This document shows positions 11,044 through 23,000 of a stretch of 64,000 nt of DNA, piece by piece. Below the pieces are notes generated by a model, which saw only the letters and a program-made list of their open reading frames with translations, was not told the DNA's origin and did not search any database. Position 1 is the first letter of the stretch; every line of letters begins with the position of its first letter. Both the position numbers and the translations under genes were made by a program. Source of the DNA: Patiria miniata (taxonomy: Eukaryota > Echinodermata > Asteroidea > Valvatida > Asterinidae); assembly GCF_015706575.1 (NCBI RefSeq), contig NW_024037047.1:8188632-8252631 (forward strand). The letters are read 5' to 3'.

Positions 11044-13540
11044 GGCCGCCAAGGGATCTTCAAATCTCTCTTCTTAAAGTCCAGTTTTGTTTTGTTTTGC
11101 TTTTTCCTTATAAATGTGGGAATCAAGTCTTATTACAGATGAAGGCTCTTTTTGGAAAGAAATGTTTCCATGTTTTACGATCGGTGACACTTTTGAAGAA
11201 CTTCAGTTTATTTCATTTGCTATTAAGACTTAGGCTAAATGATTTGTAAATGATTTACAAATTTCTACTAAAATAAGATTCTAACAACATTCTTCCAAGG
11301 TCTATAAAAGTGAGGTTTCAACCAAAAGGGCAACAGGCATGTACTTGCAAATATGTTAAAGGCAATCTTTGCTGATTTTGACGAAGAATTTGGGGAACTA
11401 TTTTTGCAAAAACAATTTCTTCACAAGACCAAGCTCCAATAGTCGGTGAAGACACATGGGCCGTTCCCGCATGGAATCTAGTACACGATGTGGGAAGAAT
11501 GAAAGAAAACTGACAGTTTAATATCTCAAGTTCAAGCCAACAACCATCCTTCCTGATTCACATGTATACGGTTCAATGTTTGGGAAGGGGGAGTAGGGTG
11601 GTGGGAGGGGGTGTTGTGAACAGGTGGCTGTGGGGCAATTAATCATAAGCGCAAACACCTGCTATGCTCGGTCTAGGGTATACGGGGCATTATTCTCCCA
11701 CATAAACATTTTGAAATGCAGATGCTTTCCTTTACATTTTAGTGCACTTTCTTGGACCATTTAGGGATTTATTCATTAAGGAGAAACTACCATTTAACAG
11801 TCCTGTAGCATGGAGCTCCAAGCTCGACATTGTGTTGTGATATAATTAGATTTAATATTCATATTACAGCTAGATCATTTAGCATGTTTAGACCCAACCC
11901 AAAACGCGAATGAACGGGAAGCTACAAAACTCAACAAGGTTGAAAAACAAACATGATTATAAAGGGGAGACAGGTAGGCACAAGGCTGTCTATTCAAAAT
12001 GACAAAAAAACCAATAACTTAGTTCAGAGTTAGGGTGACTTCAAATTCAAAGCAGGGGTGGAGCAACGCGGGGGGGGGGTTCCGAGTCGGGCATGGTCCG
12101 TAATTAATATTGAACGTGATACGAATTATGCTCTTTACTAATAACGGTAATACATTAGTTCTACCGTGGAGGGTTCTACAATTAACAACACCAACATTCG
12201 AGGACGAATTGAATTCACGCAGACACTGATCGCCTGTTTTGAGAAGTCCACGTGCAGTCGTGGACTGACACTGAACACACAACAACAACATGAACACTGA
12301 ATGTAAAAACTGTTAGGGATTACTCACCGTAAAAATGACCAAAACCGGGACGTGTTGTGCAAGAAAGTGAAAACACAACTAACGACTTGTTGGAGGCTAA
12401 ACCACACGAACAGGTTGTTCACCGATAGCGGAAATATGACATGCTAGGACACCGACAACAAAAAAGTACACCAGAATACAGCAGCATGCACTAGCAAATT
12501 CCCTTGCACACGGGGCAAACGTACATGTGCATTGTAGTGCACTTTCTCACAAGACAAAAATTACTGTACGCACTTCCTGTTTATGGGCCCGTGTGGTATA
12601 TATCGCCATATATCACCAGATAAACGGGAAGTGCATATTTTTCACTTTCTGTAATCGGTATGAGATAGTCCAACATGTTTTTCCGCGTGTCCGATCCCGA
12701 CTCTACCATTATTACACCAGGGGTGGCGTACGACACTCGTAACAAAATCAACAGGTCGTGGGTAGATCACAGCGTTTTACTTCCCCATAAATATTTTTGG
12801 GATGTACCATTTATGACACAGTGACCGTGACCCGACACCCTTGTAATAAATCATACAAAATTGTCCCAATTTGGTTACATGTTGGCAATAAAAAGCCCCT
12901 CCGTATTTCAGCACCTTCCCTATTTTTCAGTGTAATGGCCTTTTGTGACACCGAGAGACCTTTTAACCAATAACATCTGTGGGCGGCCACGCGAGTTAAA
13001 AAAATTGTTTCGCGTGCACTGGTAATAATCAAGACTACTCTCAACATCGGGATGATTCTGAATTTTTAAGATATTTTGTTATTTTCATTTGCAAATAAAG
13101 TTAAAATGTTTAAATGAAAAGGCAAAAAGGAAAATCTGCAATGCATGATAAAGCTTGGACACAATTTTAAGTACATTACCAGATACATTTACTATATTTC
13201 TTACTATGTAACAATAAAAGACAAATAGAGCAAAAATATATTGAAATGACATGCAACTTAAATACAAATAGAAACAATAACCCCAACAAAAGCCAAACAG
13301 CTCCCGAAGAAATTTGAAAAAAATAAATTACCAAGAGGCTCTCTCAACTAATAAGTTGCCAAAATATTGTAATATCAAACAAAATACATGAATATAACAA
13401 TTTTTTTAAACATCAAAATGCTGTTCTCAAAACGAAAAAGATACTGTAAAATTTCTGATATTGCAGTTTAAAAAATGCTGTATATTTATTCAGATGAATA
13501 TTCAGATTAATATTCACTAGTCACTTGGCATTGCAACCCA
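11044..13540. other. LMO upstream region, no gene seen
   Basis: This lies between the LMO start and the 3' end of the radical SAM gene and should hold the LMO 5'UTR and promoter. I could not place a TATA box or start site. A G run at about 12070 and several short palindromic segments are present. TTTATT at 13485-13490 reads AATAAA on the minus strand and is a candidate poly(A) signal for the radical SAM gene. Confidence 0.4.
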
Positions 13541-13554
13541 TCAAACATACATCT

Positions 13555-14070
13555 GAAATCACCGAATGACTGAAATGGCGCCCTCGATGGATAATGCGCA
13601 TACAGATTAAGCAGTGATCCTTTGAGCTGAAACACTGCCCATGATACCCAACATTCAGCACAATTAATTCACTGAATGACTAAAAGAGCTCCCTCAACGG
13701 GTAATGCGCATACAGATTAAGCACTGGTCTTTTGGCAGCTGAAACCCTGCATATACCCTACATTTAGCTTAATTCACTGAATGACTGAAATGGCGCCCTC
13801 AATGGATAATGCTCATACAGATTAAGCAGTGATCCTTTGAGCTGAAACACTGCCCATGATACCCAACATTCAGCTCAATTAATTCACTGAATGACTGAAA
13901 AAGCGCCCTCAACGGGTAATGCGCATACAGATTAAGCACTGGTCTTTTTGGCAGCTGAAACACTGCATACCCAATTAACATTCAGCTTGATTCAATGAAA
14001 GACTGAAATAGCGCCCTCAATGGATAACGCGCATACAGATTAAGCAGTAACCCCTTGGCAGCTTGAGCCC
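13555..14070 (-). repeat. Five 108-bp tandem copies running into the radical SAM stop codon
   Basis: GCGCCCTC-type landmarks at 13578, 13688, 13793, 13903 and 14011 give a period of 104-112 bp. Each unit continues GATAATGCGCATACAGATTA and GCAGTGATCCTTTGAGCTGA-like sequence. The last unit overlaps the final codons and stop of the radical SAM gene (14040-14075), so the array is an expansion of the CDS end and 3'UTR. Copies alternate between two subtypes (AATGGATAATG and AACGGGTAATG), suggesting duplication of a dimer. Confidence 0.85.
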
Positions 14071-17000
14071 ATTCCCGATGTACAGCCGAAGCAGTGGTTG
14101 TCGGTGACGATGCGAAGGTCGATGAGGTCATCCGTCGATTCGATGTCCCAGACAGACGGGGCCGTGGAAGGCTTTGAAATGTCATTTGCTGGATCTGTAT
14201 TGAGAAGACAGTGATGAAGGACAACATTTTTTTTTAAAGGGCCCATGACAAGAATTTTACTTTTGAACATATTTTGTGCAACTTTCTACTCCTCTTAAAT
14301 GTATGAAAACTATTTGACATCCCATTTTGGTGAATTTTATTGAAAAGTGCACTTCTTTATTAACATTTCAAAACTTCCCAAACTTTTCCCGACAAATCAG
14401 GGCACTGTTGTTGTGATGTCATTTCAGGAAGACACTGCTCAGTTTAGGGGTTTTCTGTTCAAATTGTGAACCCAAAATGTGCTCATTGAAAACATTTGTG
14501 AGAAAAAAATTGGCTCATTGGCTTACTGACATGTACTGACACAACAACAAATCACGGATAAGAAAATTTACAACAGCAAAATATCCAAAATTCTGGCAAA
14601 TTGTTCAAAACATCACAGGGCAAGGCTACTGGAATTTGTATCGTTATGGAGTCTTTTCTTTGTTCTCATGTACTAAAATTTTAGAGTTTGAAATTGTACT
14701 TTCCAAATGCTCCTATTTTAACCAGAATCATGAAATTCGCACTTAATATCCTTTATATAAATCTATACACAATCTTTTGTTCCCTATTATGCACATGTCT
14801 CCACAGGTTACCGTGTACCACATCAAGGCTGAACGGATCAGTCTAGCCTATTGCATTAATGAATATGGGAATAAATATGTGCCTGCCGGTTTTTAACAAG
14901 TACGTTTAAAACTGGCTAGGGGTCTGGACGTGATAATGGCCCCAGCTGAAGAGGGCCCTTTTAATATCCACGAGCAGGTCCCTAGCCGCTCTTAAACGTA
15001 CTTGTTGAATACCCGATGGGGCGCAGAATGCTGCGGCGCAGGAGAAAGTGTTTAGGTATTTATGAATGGTATTTAAAACAATGTGCAATTGATGGCGAAC
15101 TGATTATCGTCTTGTTGTTTCCAGTGGTATCATACACATACCATACAGGTGTCACGATTCCATTCCAAATTGAATCCAGTTCTATCCATTTAAAAAAAGC
15201 ATTGAGGAAAGAACTCCTTAATTTCACTAATGAATGACATTGTAAAATGTAAAATCTTGTCAAACTGATCGTTTGCCACAAATATGTGACAAAAGTTGCT
15301 TTGAAGATTCTGCAACCTATCCTTGGAAGAACTGAATTGTGATTACTGGGAATCGGTTTTCCTCAAAAAAGGTGGAATCCTGACTTCTATTCCAAGTTTG
15401 GAATCGACTCTATTTGATTCTGACCTGGAATCGCCCAAGCCTAGTGTGCAAAGTTTGTGTTTGGGAACAGCACTTGATTTTGTAAACTTTATCAAATCAT
15501 TTACTGAAAAACCGTTGTATACCCATTGTGCTGTTCACCCTGCTCATGCCCATGTCCAGTTGTTGGTTGAAATCGCAGTCAAAGAGTCGTCCATCCCAGT
15601 TCACGTTGAGGTGATTGCGGCACATCAGGCCCTCCACCGACGCCGGATTAAAGTTCCTGACCAACAGTTGCATGTAGTCTTCCAGCTCGTTCCTGATTGG
15701 ACGGAAAAAAAAGAAAGTATCACTGGGCCATCATTTTAAAGGTCTGGTTGTCAATTTCATGAAGCACTACAGTCCATTGCAACTTACAATGGATGTCATA
15801 ATTACATACTTTATAATGGCTACAATATGATTTTAACAAGCCTAAGTTGGGCAGTTTTGTGAAACAAGTCGATTACAAGTCCGTCACAAGTCCATCACAA
15901 GTCCATCACAAGTCCATCACAAGTCCATTACAAGTCCATCACAAGTCCGTCACAAGTCCATCGCAAGTCCATCACAAGTCCATCACAAGTCCACCACAAG
16001 TCCATCACAGGTCCATCACAAGTCCATCACAAGTCCATCACAAGTCCATCACAAGTCCATCACAAGTCCTTCAGTCTCAAGTCAAGTCACAAGCTATTCA
16101 AAAGAACTGTTACAAAATCATTCCTTTGTCATTGTTGGTGCTCAGTAAAAACTTGTGACCTTTCTTGTGATGGACTTGTGATTTGACTTGTTATGAAGTT
16201 GTGATTAGACTTGTGATGGACTTGTGTGATTTGACTTGTGATTTGACTTGTAATTGACTTGTGATTGACTTGTGACTGACTTGTGATTTGACTTGTGATA
16301 AACTTGTGATTTGACTTGTGATTTGACTTGTAATTGACTTGTGATTGACTTGTGACTGACTTGTGATTTGACTTGTGATAAACTTGTGATTTGACTTGTG
16401 ATTGTCTTGTGATTGACTTGTGACTGACTTGTGATTTGACTTATGATGGACTTACTATTTGACTTGTGATAAACTTGTGATTTGACTTGTGAATAGACTT
16501 GTGATTTGACTTGTGATGGACTTGTGATGGATTTGTGATTTGACTTGTGATGGACTTGTGATCTGACTTATGACGGACTTGCTATTTGACTTATGATAGA
16601 CTTGTGAATTGACTTGTGATTTTACTTATGACGGACGTGTAATTTTACTTATGACGGACTTGTGATCTGACTTGTGATGAACTTGTGATTTTACTTATGA
16701 CGGACTTGTGGTTGAGCTTATGATTGGACTTGTGATGGACTTGTGATTTGACTTGTGACTGACTGATGATTGGACTTGCGATTTTACTGGTGATGAACTT
16801 GTGAACTGACAAGTGATGGACATACAACTAGTAATGGAATCCACTACATAAAGGGACATGCTCGGTTTTCGCAGAGCCATTTGTTTTAATGACAAGTCCG
16901 AAAGAAACAAGACTAGCAGAAACATGTTACATATTGGGAAATCAGACTCACCGTCGGTACAGAAAGTCAGCAAACCTCTTGATGGGCATGTTGGTGATGG

Positions 17001-20000
17001 TGTACAAGTTGTTGAACTCGATGCCGAAGGTATCCCATAATTCCTCCTTGTACTTTGCCTCCAGCTCTGCCTGGGATGGGGGCAAAAACCCTCCTGACCA
17101 AAAAGATTTGACGGGCAGAATATATGACAGGGAATTTATTTTTCGGTCAAAACCTTCGACTACGATGAGCGCCCAATCCCTGTGAAAAGGATTGAAAGTA
17201 TTAAAAGTTGAGCAATAGTATGCTGTTTGATAGGTCTCAGTAACGAATCCCACTGCATCAAATTCCTTCATTCAATCTTACATTGATTAAAAATAAACCT
17301 ACCTGGCTACATGGCATATATGGGTTTATGGCTGCAGTAGACTAGCGCCCTTTGAACAAAGACATTGACAAAATGGGGGACTGCCAACACGGAGCTGGAT
17401 AGCTCAGTTGGTAGAGCACCGGAACGGTAATCCGGAGGTCACAGGTTTAAACCCTGCTCCAGTCAATTTCTTTGTTCAATTGTAAAATTAAAAATACACC
17501 TAATTCAGGGGGAATGGGACCCTACCTCAAGGCCTCTGCTGTCTTTGTTGTAATGCTTAATATTTGGAAAACAAAAATATGAGCTTTGTACTTTTCGAAC
17601 CAAAACTCATTCCTTCCCTCATATCCAGAAATTCCCCAAATTGCAGTGTTGTAGTTATGGTAAATATGCCTTAGAAGTGTGACGTCACGCGGGGTTGTCT
17701 CCAATAGTGACTGTTCCAAACAATCGCCATATTTCCCATTTGATATGTACGGGCGATTTAGGTGAACATTTTCCAGTTGAAATTTCTCAGATATCAAAAT
17801 GAGGTTTTGCCGTTCACTGACGTATAAACACTGTATACTCAGTGTGTTACCTCGCGAGTGAAAGATATTAATAACAAATAAGACTAGAAAATGGGACAGT
17901 GCTTCATAGCTGACTGTAGGTATCACTCAGGGGGATTCCATGGTTTTCCTTTTCCAATGGATAAAACAATTATGAAAAGTAGGCACTTTGCATATCCCTA
18001 TGCAATCCAGGTTTGTGTGGAAACATCAACCCAGGCAACACGTGACCACGCGAAACCACTTCTATGGCATATTGTGATGGATCACACGTCCATTGCAAGT
18101 TTGGTCATGAGTAACAACTAGGAACCGACAACAGTTAAATGGAATACCTTTGTCACAATTCATTTGAATAGTTTGTGAGTTGACGTGAGACTGCAGGACT
18201 TGTGATGGACTTGTGATGGCTTGTGATACCATCTTGTGATCCATCATGTAACGTACCTAAAGGGTTGTACACCAAGTCCAGTCTCAGCCCCCCGTCCTGC
18301 CTCCCGTAACCGAGTTGGTTCAGCAGCAGTAACGCCTGGATGCTCTTGTCAAACACTCCGCTGCCTCGTTGGGTGTTCACATTTTTGGCACTGTGGGAAA
18401 AAAAAATCAAAAACGATTATTGCTGGATGATGGCCAGAAGTGTTGTTTTCATTTTCCATGGAATCCATTGCTAAACTTGGGTTCAATTTGCAGGAGGGCA
18501 GGGGGAGGGACTTCATCTTCTAGAAAGGGGCAGCCCATGGGTTTAAAACAATAAAAAAAGCCCCCTTCAGATTATCAGTGGGTGCGACGAGGTATTTAAA
18601 ACGAAAAACAAGTACAGTGGAACGGCGCTATACCAAACACCGCTATACCGAACATTTGGCAATACCGAACATCGTCCTTGGCTCCCCATTTTTGTGTACA
18701 AAACGTACCAAAATTTTTTGGTTGAAAAATGTCAACAGAAGTACAACAAGTGGCTATTATTTCCTCCAGGAATAGAAGGGGAAAGCCACCCATTGCTGTA
18801 GGTAGTAAACTAAAAAAACTGCTATTACATAATTCAATATTCAGCATGTGTTCAAAGTCATCTTTCATAACTATCAGGGTGTGCAACGTAAATTCTGAAG
18901 GGCGCTATTTATTGAAAAGTGAGTACAGGAGCACCAGCAGCTTACAATCACTTTACCAAATGATCGCTATTATAAACAATTTCTGTGGATCTTGCAATGT
19001 TCGTTATAGCAACGTTCCACTGTGAAAACAAAACTGACCCAATACCCAAATGAAGATAAAAACCCAATTGCGAACCTACTTGTAGCAGCTAGCCAGGGCA
19101 CGAATACCACGGCATATTGAACGTAGGCATTTTTGGCCATCTTGCACCAAAGCCCAATTGAAGATAAAAAATAACAGCGTTGCTGTTGAAACCCCTCAGC
19201 CAGAGTCAAGTTATCATCCGGAAACCATGAACCTTTAACTCAACGTGGTGACCTTGACCTTTGGCCTTTGACCCCAGAACCAGTCCCAACATGCCTGTAC
19301 CAATGGGAAACCCCCTACCGAAGTTAGACACCAACATTTCATTTCTAACTCGAGTTATCATTCGGAACCATTTACATTGAACTCACCACGGTGACCTTGA
19401 CCTTTGACCTTTTGACCCCAAAACCAATCCCAACTTGCCTGTACCCAAGGGCAAACCCCTACCTCAGTCAGACACCAAAATCTCATTTCTAACTCAAGTT
19501 ATCATCCGGAAACCATTTACCTTTATCTCACCATGCTGACCTTGACCTTTGACCTTTTGACCCCAAAACCAATCCCAACTTGCCTTCTCCCAAGGGGAAC
19601 CCTCTTCCAAAGTTAGACACCAAAATCGCATTTCTAACTCAAGTTATCATCCGGAAACCATTTACCTTTAACTCACAATGGTGACCTTGACCTTTGACCT
19701 TTTGACCCCAAAACCAATCCCAACTTGCCTACTCCCAAGGGCAACCCTCTACCAAAGTTAGACACCAAAATCTCATTTCTAACTCAAGTTATCATCCTGA
19801 AACCATTTACATTTAACTCACCACGGTGACCTTGACCTTTGACCTTTTGACCCCAAAACCAATCCCAACTTGCCTACTCCCAAGGGCAACCCCCCATCAA
19901 AGTTAGACACCAAAATCTCATTTCTAACTCAAGTTATCATCCGGAAACCATTTACCTTTATCTCACCATGCTGACCTTGACCTTTGACCTTTTGACCCCA

Positions 20001-23000
20001 AAACCAATCCCAACTTGCCTTCTCCCAAGGGCAACCCTCTCCCAAAGTTAGACACCAAAATCTCATTTCTAACTCAAGTTATCATCCGGAAACCATTTAC
20101 ATTTAACTCACCACGGTGACCTTGACCTTTGACCTTTTGACCTCAAAACCAATCCCAACTTGCCTACTCCCAAGGGCAACCCCCTACCGAAGTTACAACC
20201 CCAAACAACATTTCTAACTCAAGTTATCATCCGGAAACTAAGCTGCCCGGACGGACGGACGGACGGACGGACGGACAGACACACATACATCCGGACGGAC
20301 GGACGCCCTAGGCGATGACAATACCCCTCGAGCCTCTCGGCTGAGGGGTAAAAACCCAACTCAGAACAGCTACCTGTAGCAGCTAGGGCAAGGAAGCTTT
20401 GACAGTATTGCTTAAGGCAAATATCTTGCACCATGCCTAACTGAAGATAAAAACCCGACTCAGAACCTACCTGTAGCAGGGCAAGGATGCTATGACGATG
20501 ATCTTGTTCTCGGCCAGGAACTCGGCTGTGTCCTCCTGACCCGGCTCAAGTAGCGCTGTAAGGTTACAGCGGTCGATGACCTCGCGGCCGAGGTCGCGAC
20601 CTCCCCGGGCCAGGAACCTGAACTCCTTGGAGAGTTCTGGTGCTCCACCTGTAGTGAAAAGAAAATTGACTGAATCTCCTTAAAGTCACTGATCCAACAA
20701 AGTCCTTTCCAATACATGTTGCCTTCCAAAACACAAAGTACAGCCTGGTTTGAGGGACCCATGGTTTATAGCGGAAAGAACTATAATCTAGTACTTTTAA
20801 CAAAGATCAAAGTCTGCTTATCATTTGAATTGCTAGGGACTTGATTTGAGACTGAAGGACTTATGATGGACTTGTGATGGACTTGTGATGGACTTGTGAT
20901 GGACTTGTGATGGACTTGTGATGGACTTGTGATGGACTTGTGATGGACTTGTGATGGACTTGTGATGGACTTGGGATGGACTTGGGATGGACTTGGGATG
21001 GACTTGTGATGGACTTGTGATGGACTTGTGATGGACTTGTGATGGACTTGTGATGGACTTGGGATGGACTTGGGACGGACTTGGGACGGACTTGGGATGG
21101 ACTTGTGATGGACTTGTGATGGACTTGGGATGGACTTGGGATGGACTTGGGATGGACTTGGGATGGACTTGGGATGGACTTGTGATGGACTTGTGATGGA
21201 CTTGGGATGGACTTGGGATGGACTTGGGATGGACTTGTGATGGACTTGTGATGGACTTGTGATGGACTTGTGATGGACTTGTGATGGACTTGTGATGGAC
21301 TTGGGATGGACTTGGGATGGACTTGGGATGGACTTGTGATGGACTTGTGATGGACTTGTGATGGACTTGTGATGGACTTGTGATGGACTTGTGATGGACT
21401 TGGGATGGACTTGGGATGGACTTGTGATGGACTTGTGATGGACTTGTGATGGACTTGTGGTGGACTTGTGATGGACTTGTGATGGACTTGTGATGGACTT
21501 GTGATGGACTTGTGATGGACTTGTGATGGACTTGTGATGGACTTGTGATGGACTTGCAGGGACTTGTAATGGACTGGTGATGGACTTGTGACAGACTCAA
21601 CTGCAACACTGTTATGAGTCGGCTTGGGACTAAATGACTAATTGTGATGGACTTGTGATGATCTTGTGATCCATTACCTCTACTATAGTGGTGTTCCCTA
21701 ATGTGGCGCACTTCGATATTTCCCTTGACTTTCTTCATGCAGTGTTTCCAAACCTCTTTGTTGAAAACCTTCAAATTCATTCAGTTAAATACTGGTACTA
21801 TTACCTTAATTATGCTTGCTCTTGTACCATTGTGAACAATTTCAGTGTCGTGATATTTAAGTCCGAAATTAAAAAACTATGGGGTCCGAAAATTGGGCAC
21901 AAATACGGCAGAGTGCTCCTAACATGGCGCACTTGAACAAATCTCGGAAAATCCCACATTAACATTTACGAATTTTAATTTAAGAAGTTGACAAATCCTG
22001 ACAACTCATTATTATCTCCACTCACATACCCAATTACAAGTTAGTCAGAAAATTATTTTCTTATTTTGGGGCGCATTTTAGAAGGGTTCACTGTGCACTT
22101 CAAAATAAAATGGAAAATCACCCCAAACTGGAATTTCTCTTGAACTTTGTAGTGGGTATGTAAACTCCAGATATATGAACGGGAATGTTTATAAGCTTGT
22201 TGAAATTTCACTAACCATGAAATTTGAGGTAAAAAGTTTGCTCTAGCAAGGCATTAGAAGCGAAAAATCAAAGTGCGCCATGTTAGGGGCAACAATACGC
22301 TCCCCTCCCCTATTTCTCTCTGTCCCCATACCTGTAAGATCCAGGGTGTGGACCGACGGACTGCTCCTCAAGATCTCCAGGCATCTTTCGGCCGTCTCCC
22401 TGTTCATCATCTCCGTCCTCTTTGGTGATGACTCCACATGACAGTGATTGCAGGCCTGGTTGCAGTACAGCCCGATGTTCAGCTGCAGGATCTCGATTTC
22501 AATCTTCTTGAGTTGCTTCTTTAAGTTCTCTATTTTAAAAGGGGAAATTGTCATGAGCCTAGTAAGCTGGCTATTTCTAGCTGATAGTTGGAACTGTCCA
22601 AACTATGGGCTCCGTGCGTCGACAAAAGAGGGCGCCCTTTTACCTAGCAATGACGTCCCACGGGCGGGACATTTCGCTGGTTGACGCGCACCGTTCCTTG
22701 TGTGTGACGCACGTACACCAGGGGATTTGAACTATGTGGGGATTTGAACACGCAGTGGCCGCGCTTCGCGGCAAATGAATTACAGTCAGGCAAGATGGCG
22801 TCGGTCGGTCACCCCCAACTGTTCCTTCTTTGCCGGTGAGGGGGTACTTGTGAACGGAGCGGATAGTTGGGACCATTGCCATACACAGGGCGGTAAAAAA
22901 AACAACCCCAAAAACCCCCGGAACCGCATACTTCCACTACATTGAGACTCAAACCACCTGTACCAATTGATGGAAAATTCTTTGAGAAGAATTATGATAC

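Noticed and set aside
17392-17466. Functional tRNA-Thr(GGT)
   Set aside because: C at position 33 and mismatched acceptor and T stems; better read as a decayed tRNA or SINE head.
20833-21780. A 315-codon open frame on the minus strand
   Set aside because: It is a translation of the 12-bp array (S-P-S-Q-V-H-H-K periodicity) and the array lies in an intron; the unit length, a multiple of 3, keeps any frame open.
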